A stretch of DNA of 53,481 nucleotides from an uncultured Bacteroidaceae bacterium (GTDB taxonomy: Bacteria; Bacteroidota; Bacteroidia; Bacteroidales; Bacteroidaceae). The notes under the pieces were generated by a model that worked only from the letters and a program-made list of their open reading frames with translations, searched no databases and had not been told where the DNA came from. The stretch lies in NCBI GenBank assembly GCA_944321635.1, contig CALULY010000017.1, positions 1 through 53,481 of the forward strand, in the 5' to 3' direction. This document shows positions 35,859 to 43,588 of the stretch, piece after piece. Numbering within the stretch: position 1 is the stretch's first letter; each line of letters begins with the position of its first letter. The translations under genes were made by a program, and so were the position numbers.

Positions 35859-36938
35859 TCAGTTGACGAGGACTTTGCGCACGACAGGAACGCCGCCAAG
35901 CATCGCCCTGACCAGATAGATGCCGCGTCCCAGCGAGCGGTTGGGCGTGACTTGACCAGCAAGGTTGTAGATGTCAAATCCCTTGTCGCTGCCATTGACC
36001 ATGACCGTGCCGTCCTCGACGACGATTGCCAGGTCGTCGGTGGATGTGACTTCGCTTATCCCGACGGTCGAGTTGTTGCCCAAGTCACATTTGACGGCGT
36101 TGTAGACTTTGAGATTCTCCTTGTCGTTCATGTCTATGTTGGAGATGAATGCCGCAACATACAGCGAATCTCTGTTTAGGGGCACATCCACATCGTAGGT
36201 CGGGTAATTGCCTACGCTCTCAGGGATGGTCAATTGGTAGGTCTTGCTGTAAGTGCCATCCTCTGCAAACTCCAAAGCATCGCCGAGGTCGTTGTCGGAC
36301 ACTGGGAGACGCACTGGATTCATGTGATGGTAATTGTAGATGCCGGGGAAATTCTCCGCTTGCCAGCCCACCCATGATGTCTCGACGAGGTAGACAGTGA
36401 GTGCCGGATTGCTCGCATCAAAGAGTTCGTTTTTCTCACCATAGACTTTCACAGTCAGCTCGCGGGTGGCCTCGTCGTAGGTCAAGTCCATGTCGAGGGA
36501 GATGTCCGCTCCAGCCGCCATCTCTCGCTGGAAGAGTGTGCTGCCGGTGGTGCGCTTGAGATAGTCATTGTAGTTCACCATGCTGACAGGGACATTGAGC
36601 ACGAGTTTCTCCAATCCCGAGCCGAGCCGCATGAAAGTGCGGTTGAGCATGACTTGAGGTGCGCCAGACAGCCCGCAAAGCTCGTTTGGTGCTTTGCTGG
36701 CCTCGATTGTCAGCGTGTCGTTTGCATAACCATAATGGTGGGTGAGCCAGACGACGCGGTCGTTTTCGCCCTCGTCAGCGCAGAGTTCCTTGAGGGCATC
36801 GGATGTCGGAGGGCAGTTGGAGCAGTATTGGCTCGTGAAGTATTCGATGAGGATGCCGCGCGTGTACTTGGTCTGCGCCCCTGCCAGCAACGGGAAGGCC
36901 GCACAGGCGACAATGGCGAGTAGCTTTGTAAGTTTCAT
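35859..36938 (-). CDS. Omp28-related protein with type IX secretion C-terminal domain
   Basis: The 359-residue protein has a cleavable signal peptide (MKLTKLLAIVACAAFPLLAGAQ). A thioredoxin-like Omp28 region follows, with FTSQYCSNCPPTSDAL near residues 34-49; the CSNC resembles a redox motif. A beta-rich middle and a C-terminal type A sorting domain of about 75 residues follow (FDIYNLAGQVTPNRSLGRGIYLVRA, ending KVLVN). That domain sends proteins through the type IX secretion system to the surface or medium. Function beyond that is unknown; possibly an exported disulfide or binding protein. Its own terminator and that of the upstream type IX gene make each a separate unit. Confidence 0.85.
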   Translation of the reverse strand: MKLTKLLAIVACAAFPLLAGAQTKYTRGILIEYFTSQYCSNCPPTSDALKELCADEGENDRVVWLTHHYGYANDTLTIEASKAPNELCGLSGAPQVMLNRTFMRLGSGLEKLVLNVPVSMVNYNDYLKRTTGSTLFQREMAAGADISLDMDLTYDEATRELTVKVYGEKNELFDASNPALTVYLVETSWVGWQAENFPGIYNYHHMNPVRLPVSDNDLGDALEFAEDGTYSKTYQLTIPESVGNYPTYDVDVPLNRDSLYVAAFISNIDMNDKENLKVYNAVKCDLGNNSTVGISEVTSTDDLAIVVEDGTVMVNGSDKGFDIYNLAGQVTPNRSLGRGIYLVRAMLGGVPVVRKVLVN

Positions 36939-36973
36939 TGCATTCGTTTTTTATTGATAGTTGCGTAAAGACA

Positions 36974-37010
36974 GCGCCCGGCAAGCACGAGGTCAATGCC
37001 TGCCGGGCGC
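36974..37010 (-). terminator. Intrinsic terminator of the type IX cargo gene at 37024
   Basis: GCGCCCGGCA pairs with TGCCGGGCGC and, on the minus strand, TGTCTTTACG follows. It lies 13 bp after the stop at 37024. Confidence 0.78.
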
Positions 37011-37023
37011 AGAGAGTCGCCTT

Positions 37024-38178
37024 TTAGAAGAACTTGGCTGAGAAGTTGCCCGATTTGACAATCTTGACCCCTGCCGGGAACACATAGGTCGGGATGCCCG
37101 CCGGATTGTATCTCCCCGCAAGGAGCAAACGGCCATTGACATCATAGACCATCACAGCTGCACCCTCCGCAAGGCCGCTGACATAGAGACGGCCGCCAAG
37201 CACGAATGCCGACATCTCGCTCGCATCATCGCTTGCTGCCTGTGAGATGCCTGAAGGATGTTTGACATCTTCCCAACCTGCGTAGTGGTATTCCTGAACC
37301 GCATCAAGTCCCCAAGTCCCATCTTGCTCCAACATGGTGCTGTCGTAGACAAGGATATGCACACCGTTAGGTTTTACAGAAAAGCCTGCATAGTAAGGAT
37401 CAACGGGATAAACCACATCGCTGGCTTTGACGCTCGTGTCATATTTGTACCACGTCTGCTTTGCTGGTTGCCATCCTACGTTAGCCAACCTGCTTATATA
37501 TGTGGAGAGATTCCCGTACTCGTCGTACTGGTACTCATCCTTTTGATTCTCAAACAAGGAACCCGCTTCGCTCTGGACGCTGGTCATAACCTGGGACACA
37601 CGTCCTTGGTCGTCGTATGAGTAGACCCTGGTCTGAGACACTTCTGTGGTTTGCGTCTCATCGTTCTTTAAATAATACGTCTCTTGTTGCAAGATGCCGT
37701 TGTCATCATACTCATATTCTGTCATTTCGTTAGGATCTCCGCTCGGAGTGATTGTAAAATAGTAGGTGGAGAGCTTGGACAAAAGCCCGTCCTTGTATTC
37801 GTAGGTGAGGGTAGATTGTGGGTTCATATAGCCAGTCCCGTAGTAGTCGGCAATGTTCTTCGCAGAAACGACTTGTCCCTCGTCATTGTACTCATAGGTG
37901 ATATAATTGTACATGAGCCAATTGTAGTTGGCATCGAGTTTATACAAATATCTTGTCACTGCATTGCCATTCTCGTCATAGACGATTCCCACAGTACCTT
38001 CGTACTCGTTATCCATCATTAGATAGATGCTGTCGCACAGATTGTCCTCGTTGTACCAGTACTTTTGAATCACATGGGGGGTCACTTTGGATTGGACATC
38101 CTTGAGATACATCGTCTCCTGTGCTTGTCCTGCCATGAAGCCGCAGGCGGCAAGTGCCAATAGGTAAAACTTCTTCAT
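37024..38178 (-). CDS. Type IX secreted protein with YD-like repeats
   Basis: The 384-residue protein has a signal peptide (MKKFYLLALAACGFMAGQAQ). At least six repeats of the form YxYDxxGxxxx follow (YDENGNAVTRYLYK, YNDEGQVVSAKN, YDDNGILQQETY, YDDQGRVSQVMT, YDEYGNLSTYIS), resembling short RHS/YD beta-hairpin repeats. A C-terminal type A sorting domain closes it (LYVSGLAEGAAVMVYDVNGRLLLAG, ending KSGNFSAKFF). It is likely exported and surface-attached, perhaps as a carbohydrate or adhesion protein. No enzyme motif was seen. It precedes the Omp28-like gene but has its own terminator. Confidence 0.8.
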   Translation of the reverse strand: MKKFYLLALAACGFMAGQAQETMYLKDVQSKVTPHVIQKYWYNEDNLCDSIYLMMDNEYEGTVGIVYDENGNAVTRYLYKLDANYNWLMYNYITYEYNDEGQVVSAKNIADYYGTGYMNPQSTLTYEYKDGLLSKLSTYYFTITPSGDPNEMTEYEYDDNGILQQETYYLKNDETQTTEVSQTRVYSYDDQGRVSQVMTSVQSEAGSLFENQKDEYQYDEYGNLSTYISRLANVGWQPAKQTWYKYDTSVKASDVVYPVDPYYAGFSVKPNGVHILVYDSTMLEQDGTWGLDAVQEYHYAGWEDVKHPSGISQAASDDASEMSAFVLGGRLYVSGLAEGAAVMVYDVNGRLLLAGRYNPAGIPTYVFPAGVKIVKSGNFSAKFF

Positions 38179-38221
38179 AATCGAAATCGTTTAATTAGTT
38201 GTGTTGCTACGTTAATCGCGC

Positions 38222-38229
38222 CAAATATA
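38222..38229 (-). promoter_or_regulatory. Predicted -7 element of the YD-repeat gene
   Basis: Minus-strand TATATTTG fits TAnnTTTG, 44 bp upstream of the start codon at 38178. No convincing -33 was found. Confidence 0.4.
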
Positions 38230-38329
38230 AGCGTTTGCACCGAAAAACGGTGTGTTGCCCCAGTTTTTTAACTCAAACGCCCCGCCTGCTTCCTCCTTGC
38301 CCGCCTGTCCGGATGCCGCCGCCAGGGGC

Positions 38330-38899
38330 TCATTCCTTGATGTGCCTGATGACGCGTGCCGGCACTCCGCCGACGATGGTGCAGGGAGGCACGTCGCGTG
38401 TGACGACAGCTCCTGCCGCGATGATGGCATGGTCGCCGACGGTCACGCCTTGCAGCAGCGTGGCGTTAGACCCCACCCACACGCCACGTCCGAGGATGAT
38501 GGGGGCAGGGTGGGTCGCCTTGCGCCGCACAGTGTCCTCAAAGTGGTTGAGCGTTGCAAAGACGACGGCGTGCCCAATCTGGCAATCGTCGCCGATGACC
38601 ACCCCTCCGTGGTCCTGGAATTGGCAACAGGCGTTGATGAACACGTTGTCGCCCAGATGTATGTTCTTCCCAAAGTCGGTGTAAAACGGGGGAAACACCC
38701 GCAACGTCGCCGGCACCGGCTTGCCGAAGAGACGTGACAGGATCGTTCGCACCTCATCGGGCGTGTGGTAGCGTGAATTCAACTCGAACGTCAGGCGGCG
38801 GGCCTCGTCGCTCATTCTGTCCATGAACTCGCCGACCTCGGGGGCGTCGAGTGGTTTGCGCTCGTCCACGAGCGCGAGAAACTGTTGCAATGTAATCAT
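38330..38899 (-). CDS. Sugar O-acetyltransferase (maltose acetyltransferase-like)
   Basis: The 189-residue protein has the Maa/LacA layout: an alpha-helical N-terminus (MSDEARRLTFELNSRYHTPDEV near 46-67) and a left-handed beta helix of hexapeptide repeats (IHLGDNVFINACC, VVIGDDCQIGH, IILGRGVWVGSNATLLQGVTVGDHAIIAAGAVV). The catalytic-type histidine is in FATLNHFED. It acetylates sugars with acetyl-CoA as a trimer in the cytosol. The sugar is not known. ATG 38899 (MITLQQF) is preferred over a start 19 codons upstream, which adds a basic segment foreign to the family. Confidence 0.9.
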   Translation of the reverse strand: MITLQQFLALVDERKPLDAPEVGEFMDRMSDEARRLTFELNSRYHTPDEVRTILSRLFGKPVPATLRVFPPFYTDFGKNIHLGDNVFINACCQFQDHGGVVIGDDCQIGHAVVFATLNHFEDTVRRKATHPAPIILGRGVWVGSNATLLQGVTVGDHAIIAAGAVVTRDVPPCTIVGGVPARVIRHIKE

Positions 38900-39049
38900 T
38901 CCGTCAGATGTCTTTACTGAGCAGGCTTTTGTCCTGCGGCGCAAAGGTGGGGACAAAAGGCCGTCGGCGCGCTACCAATGTTACGGTGAATGCAACCATT
39001 TTCACCGCCACGGTGCGGCATCGCGTGCCTTCGGGGCGGACCGATGTGC

Positions 39050-39706
39050 GTATGATGCCAGACCCGGAATCCTCTTGGGTCTGACCAAAACCTCACCTGC
39101 CCGGTGCATAAAGTTCAAGGACGTCTGACATAAAGTTCATTCAGAAGTTTTGTTTATATAAACAGAACTTTTGAATATATAAACAAAAGTTTTGAATGTA
39201 TAAACAAAACTTTTGAATATACTTTTCATTAGGAGGCAATCAACTTTCCGTCTGACGCGACGGGGTTTTAGGCCTGACCTCTGCGGGTTTTCCCCTCACC
39301 CGGCACCCTTGAGCACCGCCACGCAGCAGTAGAGACGCGATTAATCGCGTCTCTACGCATCCCGTGCAATCAGGTTTGTCTCCTGACCCATCCCTTTGAG
39401 CACCGCCGCGTAGCAGTAGAGACGCGATTAATCGCGTCTCTACGCATCCCGTGCCATCAGGTTTGTCTTCTGACTCATCCCTTTGAGCACCGCCGCGTAG
39501 CAGTGGAGACGCGATTAATCGCGTCTCTACGTATCCCGTGCCATCAGATTTGTCTCCTGACCCATCCCTTTGAGCACCGCCGCGTAGCAGTGGAGGCGCG
39601 ATTAATCGCGTCTCTACGCATCCCGTGCAGTCTGATTTTTCTCCTTGCTCTGCTCTCTTGAGCACCGCCACACAGCAGTAGAGACGCGATTAATCGCGTC
39701 TCTACT
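39050..39706 (-). repeat. Composite repeat element, copy 3 (longest)
   Basis: This copy lies in the same orientation as copy 2. It begins with CCAGACC/GGTCTGACC boundary motifs and TGCATAAAGTTC near 39100-39120. The AT-rich core follows, with arms at 39139-39158 and 39199-39218 separated by exactly 40 bp and one mismatch between them. Next come the CAACTTTCCGTCTGACGC block and five 28-bp palindromes at 87/88-bp steps. No gene is supported between 38900 and 39894; bases 39707-39894 show nothing else. Confidence 0.85.
39329..39705. repeat. Five-unit 87-bp palindromic minisatellite
   Basis: 28-bp palindromes start at 39329, 39416, 39503, 39590 and 39678 (steps 87, 87, 87, 88). The spacers share GCATCCCGTGC, TTTGTCTCCTGACCCATCCCTTTGAGC and ACCGCCGCGTAGCAG. 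Because 87 is a multiple of three, one minus-strand frame stays open through several units with a 29-residue period; I treat this as a by-product. Confidence 0.92.
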
Positions 39707-39894
39707 TATCGCGGGCATTTGCCATCTCATTCCCCCGCCAGCCAGGCCCGTCTCATGCCACCTCCAGCACGTGCGGCGGCAGCGGTCGAGACACCGTTCA
39801 CGGCGTGGACCAACATGAACCAAAAATCCTTACACGGTTGGCGGGTATATCGTTTCCTTTGCAGGCGTATACCATTTTTAACTAATAAATACAG

Positions 39895-40326
39895 ATGAAT
39901 AGTATGAAGAAACTTTGTTTGACACTTGTCGCGGCGGCCGCTATGGTCGTGGCAGCCTGCTCGGGTGGTAAGACGGAAAACTCGGCTGCCACTGTCGCCG
40001 AAGAGGATTTGGTGGGGATCTACACCTGCACGGAGAACTCGGAACTGACACGTGAACTGAACGCGGACGGCACAGGGGTGGAAACCTCGTCATTCGGGTC
40101 AGTCGCAATCAGCGTCCCATTCGCATGGAGCGTCGAGGGGGATGTGTTGACGCTCGACTATGACATGAGCCAATTTGAGACGACGGGCGATGCCGAGTCG
40201 CAAGTCAACGCGACAATCGTCGAGGTGCAAAGGACACAGCACTCACAGCCTGCGACCCTGACCGTCACCGTGACGGACGGCACGGCGTCGATGACCGACG
40301 GGGTGTACGAATACGTCCGCAATTGA
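39895..40326 (+). CDS. Small lipoprotein, lipocalin-like, unknown function
   Basis: The 143-residue product has a lipoprotein signal (LCLTLVAAAAMVVAACSGG). The mature part opens DLVGIYTCTENSELTRELNADGTGVE, the pattern of small lipocalin-like Bacteroidota lipoproteins in which a GxY strand is followed by a glycine-aspartate turn. VLTLDYD and LTVTVTDGTASMTDGVYEYVRN supply later strands. No catalytic motif is visible. It could start at ATG 39895 or 39904. It opens a same-strand run of six small envelope genes to 43227; a 42-bp gap separates it from the next. Confidence 0.7.
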   Translation: MNSMKKLCLTLVAAAAMVVAACSGGKTENSAATVAEEDLVGIYTCTENSELTRELNADGTGVETSSFGSVAISVPFAWSVEGDVLTLDYDMSQFETTGDAESQVNATIVEVQRTQHSQPATLTVTVTDGTASMTDGVYEYVRN

Positions 40327-40368
40327 CGCGCGGCGCGACAGACGGAAACACTTTTAACGAAAGACAAT

Positions 40369-40809
40369 ATGGAAATGATGAAACAACTCAAACGCTTCGC
40401 CATCGCGGCAATGATGGCGTTACCGATGGTGCTGCTCGCTTCATGCTCGGAGGTCAGCAGCAAACTGGGCAAAGCCGCAGACGCGGTGGACAGTGGCAAT
40501 TACACTGAGGCGCAGACTCTCGCCGACGAGGTGCTGAGCAAACATTGGTCGGACATGGACATTTATGACAAATGTGACCTTGCCGCAGTCTACTTCGTGC
40601 TTTTTGGTGAATATGACGATACCAACTACGACAAGTTGCGCCGTTGCTGGGACTCGGCGATGAGCGAGGACAGGGCGACGGCAACCGACTACATCAACTC
40701 CCAGTTGGAAGGGGGCGTCGAATTGATAGAATCGACTTTTGAGCTATACGAGGCCGTGGACGAGCTTGGCGACTACATGAGCGACGACGACTACTATTAT
40801 GACTACTAA
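40369..40809 (+). CDS. Small helical lipoprotein, unknown function
   Basis: The 146-residue product has a lipoprotein signal (IAAMMALPMVLLASC). A helical mature region follows, with a TPR-like helix pair: LGKAADAVDSGNYTEAQTLADEVLSKHW, then YDKCDLAAVYFVLFGEYDDTNYDKLRRCWDSAM. The C-terminus is strongly acidic and tyrosine-rich (DYMSDDDYYYDY), unusual for a lipoprotein. ATG 40369 or 40378 can start it. The zinc-ribbon DUF805 gene begins 12 bp after its stop, so they are co-transcribed. Function unknown. Confidence 0.75.
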   Translation: MEMMKQLKRFAIAAMMALPMVLLASCSEVSSKLGKAADAVDSGNYTEAQTLADEVLSKHWSDMDIYDKCDLAAVYFVLFGEYDDTNYDKLRRCWDSAMSEDRATATDYINSQLEGGVELIESTFELYEAVDELGDYMSDDDYYYDY

Positions 40810-40821
40810 ACCATAACAACC

Positions 40822-41262
40822 ATGAGTGAAGAAACAAGGAAATGCCCCTACTGCGGGGGCGAAGTCTTGGCCGTGGCCAAGAAGTGCAAACACTGCGGCA
40901 AATGGATCAGTGCGGAGGAACGCGGCGACCGTGGATTTTTTGACTGGTACTTCATCGACATCTACTTCCGCCACTATGCCGACTTCAGCGGCAGGCTGAC
41001 GCGCGGGAGGTTCTGGGCGGCCTACTTCCTTTATTATATTGTCTACGGCGTGCTCTTTGGTCTTGAGTTCGCCATCTACGGCATACCAGTGATTTCATCC
41101 CTTTTTGCCGTGGCGACCATCATCCCCGCCTTGGCGATGCAAGTGCGCCGCCTGCACGACGTGGGCAAGAGCGGCTGGTGGATATTCATCAACTGCGTGC
41201 CCTTCATCGGCACTATCTGGTATCTCGTCCTGCTCCTGATGGGCAGCAAGGAGGAGGATTGA
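40822..41262 (+). CDS. Zinc-ribbon DUF805 membrane protein
   Basis: The 146-residue protein begins with a zinc ribbon (KCPYCGG, then KKCKHCGKWI, residues 7-28). A DUF805 domain follows: FSGRLTRGRFWAAYFLYYIVYG near 58-79, two or three hydrophobic helices, and the family hallmark VRRLHDVGKSGWWIFINCVPFIGTIW near 107-132. DUF805 proteins sit in the inner membrane; their role is not established. The fusion to a zinc ribbon recurs in the last gene of this run. A long hairpin lies after its stop, possibly limiting downstream expression. Confidence 0.85.
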   Translation: MSEETRKCPYCGGEVLAVAKKCKHCGKWISAEERGDRGFFDWYFIDIYFRHYADFSGRLTRGRFWAAYFLYYIVYGVLFGLEFAIYGIPVISSLFAVATIIPALAMQVRRLHDVGKSGWWIFINCVPFIGTIWYLVLLLMGSKEED

Positions 41263-41291
41263 CCATCCACGCAGGATGACAGACAACCGAC

Positions 41292-41341
41292 TGCGGATGC
41301 CCGCCCGTTTGTCCTCGGACATCGCGGCGAGGGCATCCGCA
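41292..41341. terminator. Long hairpin inside the zinc-ribbon gene run
   Basis: TGCGGATGCC pairs perfectly with GGCATCCGCA across a 30-base insert that can itself pair in part (CGCCCG, GTCC/GGAC). ATCATATAG follows rather than a T-run, so partial termination or RNA processing is more likely than full termination. Confidence 0.45.
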
Positions 41342-41375
41342 ATCATATAGACAACAACTAATGAAACACTAAATC

Positions 41376-41885
41376 ATGAACGAGGAAACACAACAGACAC
41401 AGGGCGCGACCGTCGCCCAAAAGCTGGCCCAAGCCATCGAGGGTTATGCCAGCTCGCACAGGGTCAAGAGCAAATATGTCTTTTTGCTCAATGATGTCAA
41501 CGAGGTGATAGGCTTGCACAAGAAATACTACGCCGCTGTCGCCCCCGACGAGCGACTGCTGCTCGCTGTCAACAAGTCCATCCCGGGCTGCATCAACGGA
41601 TTCGGATGGTCCGGCCTCCTGGTGACTGACAAGAAGGTCTATTGGAGATGCCTCAGTGATTCATTCTTCGCATCCATTGTCCCCGGGACAAAGAAAGGGG
41701 AGATGCCCCTTGAGACGCTGCGCAGCCTGACTATTGGGGAGTCGGGCCACTGCTTCGGCACCAACTACATCGGGCATCAGCTGTTCATCAACGGGGACAA
41801 GAAAGGGCTGCTCCGCATGGGAGGCTCGATGCAGTGGGATGACGACGCGATTGAGGAACTGACCAACATCTTCAAGGCTTTATGA
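41376..41885 (+). CDS. Unknown cytosolic protein, possible PH-like fold
   Basis: The 169-residue protein has no signal or membrane helix. After a glutamine-rich start it has helices, then alternating strands: DERLLLAVNKS, GWSGLLVTDKKVYWRC, GEMPLETLRSLTIGES and HQLFINGDKKGLLRMGG, ending in an acidic helix DDDAIEELTNIFKAL. The strand order (sheet, LLVTDKKVYW, then L-x-x-L-x-x-I, then final helix) resembles bacterial PH-like domains, but I cannot confirm it. The stop overlaps the next start (ATGA), showing translational coupling. Confidence 0.65.
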   Translation: MNEETQQTQGATVAQKLAQAIEGYASSHRVKSKYVFLLNDVNEVIGLHKKYYAAVAPDERLLLAVNKSIPGCINGFGWSGLLVTDKKVYWRCLSDSFFASIVPGTKKGEMPLETLRSLTIGESGHCFGTNYIGHQLFINGDKKGLLRMGGSMQWDDDAIEELTNIFKAL

Positions 41886-42151
41886 AACCGTTCAAAGTGA
41901 GGTATGAAGCCTACATGAGGGCAAGGAAAAGCGCATACAGGCTTTCAAACATCATTGCATTTGCGGTCATGGCAGCAATCCTTGTCCCGCTTTATTTCTT
42001 GGGGGAAGCCCTCTTTGAGTCATTTGCCGCACAGGTTGTCGCGCTGATAGTGTCTATCATCATCTCGACCTCCATCTCCGGAATCTGCGACAATGCTTTG
42101 AAAAGGAAGTTGCTGCCCTATTACTTCAAACGAGAATTGGAACGACATTGA
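41882..42151 (+). CDS. Small two-helix membrane protein, unknown
   Basis: The 89-residue protein has a basic N-terminus (MKPFKVRYEAYMRARKSAYRL). Two hydrophobic helices follow at about residues 23-42 and 48-68, with a basic tail KRKLLPYYFKRELERH. No known motif. It overlaps the upstream gene by four bases, and the zinc-ribbon gene begins two bases after its stop. The three products are therefore made together and may form a membrane complex. Confidence 0.72.
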   Translation: MKPFKVRYEAYMRARKSAYRLSNIIAFAVMAAILVPLYFLGEALFESFAAQVVALIVSIIISTSISGICDNALKRKLLPYYFKRELERH

Positions 42152-42153
42152 TT

Positions 42154-43227
42154 ATGGAAAACGAAATGAAAACCTGCCCCTACTGCGGTGAGGAGATCAA
42201 GGCCGCCGCACGCAAGTGCCGTTACTGCGGGGAGTGGCTCGACCGCCCGGCGGGGCAACAGGCGAAAAAGATGGTTGACTGCCCCGTCTGCGGTGAAAGC
42301 ATCGAGGAGGGGGCGGCGACCTGCCCCTACTGCCACGAACCTGTTGCTGACAATGGCGGCGGGACGCAGACGCAGCAAGCGGCTGCACAATCACCAGAAC
42401 AGCAGCCAACGGCAACCGGGACAGCACCCCAGCCGGAGGTGCAACGAGTGATGCGTTGCCCGGTGTGCGGCGAATGGGCACCCGTCACGGCACTCAAATG
42501 CCCGAGTTGCGGCGAGCCGCTGCAACGCCTCAGCAGGGCTCAGTCGCAGCAAGACACGGCAGGCGAGCAGCAGGAGATCGAAAAGGCGAAGACATTCATG
42601 GATGCGACATGGGCACAGGTTGCCATGGTGCTGGCATTCGTCACCGAGCTCATCTATATCTGTAGTTTTGCCGCTACCCCTGACGATCGGGACAATCCGC
42701 TCTCGTTCCTGGCGTTTGTTGACAAGATCCCATGGTGGGTGACGGACATCATCTCGGGCGCGGCATGGATTGCCATCTATGTCGCCATCTACCAAAAACT
42801 GCGCGGTGTCAAGACGTTGCGGCCCATAGCACTCGCACTGATGGTGGCGAGCATCGCGTCCACGCTCTTCGGGCTGGTGCCCTACGATGATGTTATCTTC
42901 GGGGGAATGTGGGATTTTTATTACTCTGATGATGATTTCATCCTGACTTATCTAAATTACTTCCTATGTTTTGCTGTGTTCGGGCTTAGTGCCGTGCTGT
43001 TCATCCTCTTGCTCACCCGCTATAAAGGGATGGTCAAAGACTTGGGATTGTGGGGATTGGTCTACACAGGCGGGAGCATCGTGTGGCTCGTGTTCGGATT
43101 GTTGCACGTGGCATTCTATGATGTGTGGTCGCTCACTTCATTCTTTATAATGCTGTCGATAGCCTATTTGTACGTGGTGGTCAAATTCTTCAATCCGATT
43201 TACCATCTCGTGATTGACGATGATTGA
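42154..43227 (+). CDS. Triple zinc-ribbon polytopic membrane protein
   Basis: The 357-residue protein has three N-terminal zinc ribbons, each CPxC-x(10-12)-CxxC: CPYCGEEI/CRYCGEWL near 7-27, CPVCGESI/CPYCHEPV near 42-62, and after a glutamine-rich linker CPVCGEW/CPSCGEPL near 100-122. About six hydrophobic helices follow from residue 145 to the end. The first two ribbons resemble the ribbon of the DUF805 gene three genes upstream. Function is unknown. The ribbons face the cytosol if the usual inside-positive rule holds. ATG 42154 is used rather than a TTG at 42148 that overlaps the previous stop. Confidence 0.78.
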   Translation: MENEMKTCPYCGEEIKAAARKCRYCGEWLDRPAGQQAKKMVDCPVCGESIEEGAATCPYCHEPVADNGGGTQTQQAAAQSPEQQPTATGTAPQPEVQRVMRCPVCGEWAPVTALKCPSCGEPLQRLSRAQSQQDTAGEQQEIEKAKTFMDATWAQVAMVLAFVTELIYICSFAATPDDRDNPLSFLAFVDKIPWWVTDIISGAAWIAIYVAIYQKLRGVKTLRPIALALMVASIASTLFGLVPYDDVIFGGMWDFYYSDDDFILTYLNYFLCFAVFGLSAVLFILLLTRYKGMVKDLGLWGLVYTGGSIVWLVFGLLHVAFYDVWSLTSFFIMLSIAYLYVVVKFFNPIYHLVIDDD

Positions 43228-43275
43228 TGCGGCGGAGGCGGTAGCCTATACCATATTAATATATGTATGACGCTG

Positions 43276-43302
43276 TGGCGGCGGCACCGAGTGCCGCCGC
43301 CA
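43276..43302 (+). terminator. Intrinsic terminator after the zinc-ribbon run
   Basis: TGGCGGCGGCA and TGCCGCCGCCA are perfect arms with a 5-base loop, followed by TTTCATT. It closes the transcript ending at 43227. Confidence 0.82.
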
Positions 43303-43304
43303 TT

Positions 43305-43436
43305 TCATTGCAGGCAAACGCTGACGGCATACAATGTTTTTGCCGTTTGCATACGATGATTTTGCACTTTGCATAGGATGTTTTTGGTGGAAACATCCTA
43401 TGTTTTTCGCGGCATCATCGGATGCTTTCCCCGACA
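43305..43436. repeat. 22-bp phased CATnnnATG array C
   Basis: Clear units start at 43327, 43349, 43371, 43393 and 43415, exactly 22 bp apart, with a degenerate sixth at 43305. They hold CATACAATG, CATACGATG, CATAGGATG, CATCCTATG and CATCGGATG at the same offset, four of five followed by a T-run. Units three and four also make a perfect 12-bp inverted repeat (CATAGGATGTTT at 43372-43383, AAACATCCTATG at 43391-43402). The array ends 73 bp before the rpsO -33 box. Confidence 0.88.
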
Positions 43437-43509
43437 GTGCCCGGACGCACCGCCACGACCGTCGGAAGGCGAATTTGCACGGTGCGGGGAGAGTTTTGGC
43501 GGCACTCGT

Positions 43510-43540
43510 TTTGGCGGGTTGGAAAAAAGGTTTACCTTTG
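43510..43540 (+). promoter_or_regulatory. rpsO promoter
   Basis: TTTG at 43510-43513, then 19 bp, then TACCTTTG at 43533-43540: an excellent match. It predicts a start near 43547 and a 40-base leader to the rpsO ATG. Confidence 0.8.
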
Positions 43541-43588
43541 CACCGCAATACGTCAAAACAACATATACTACTAACAACTTTAAGGCTT

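Noticed and set aside
35859..38178. Type IX secretion machinery genes
   Set aside because: Only two cargo proteins with C-terminal sorting domains are present; no por/gld component genes are in the window.
39329..39705. CRISPR array with 28-bp repeats
   Set aside because: The repeats are perfect palindromes, the 59-60-bp spacers are nearly identical to each other, and no cas gene is present. It is a minisatellite.
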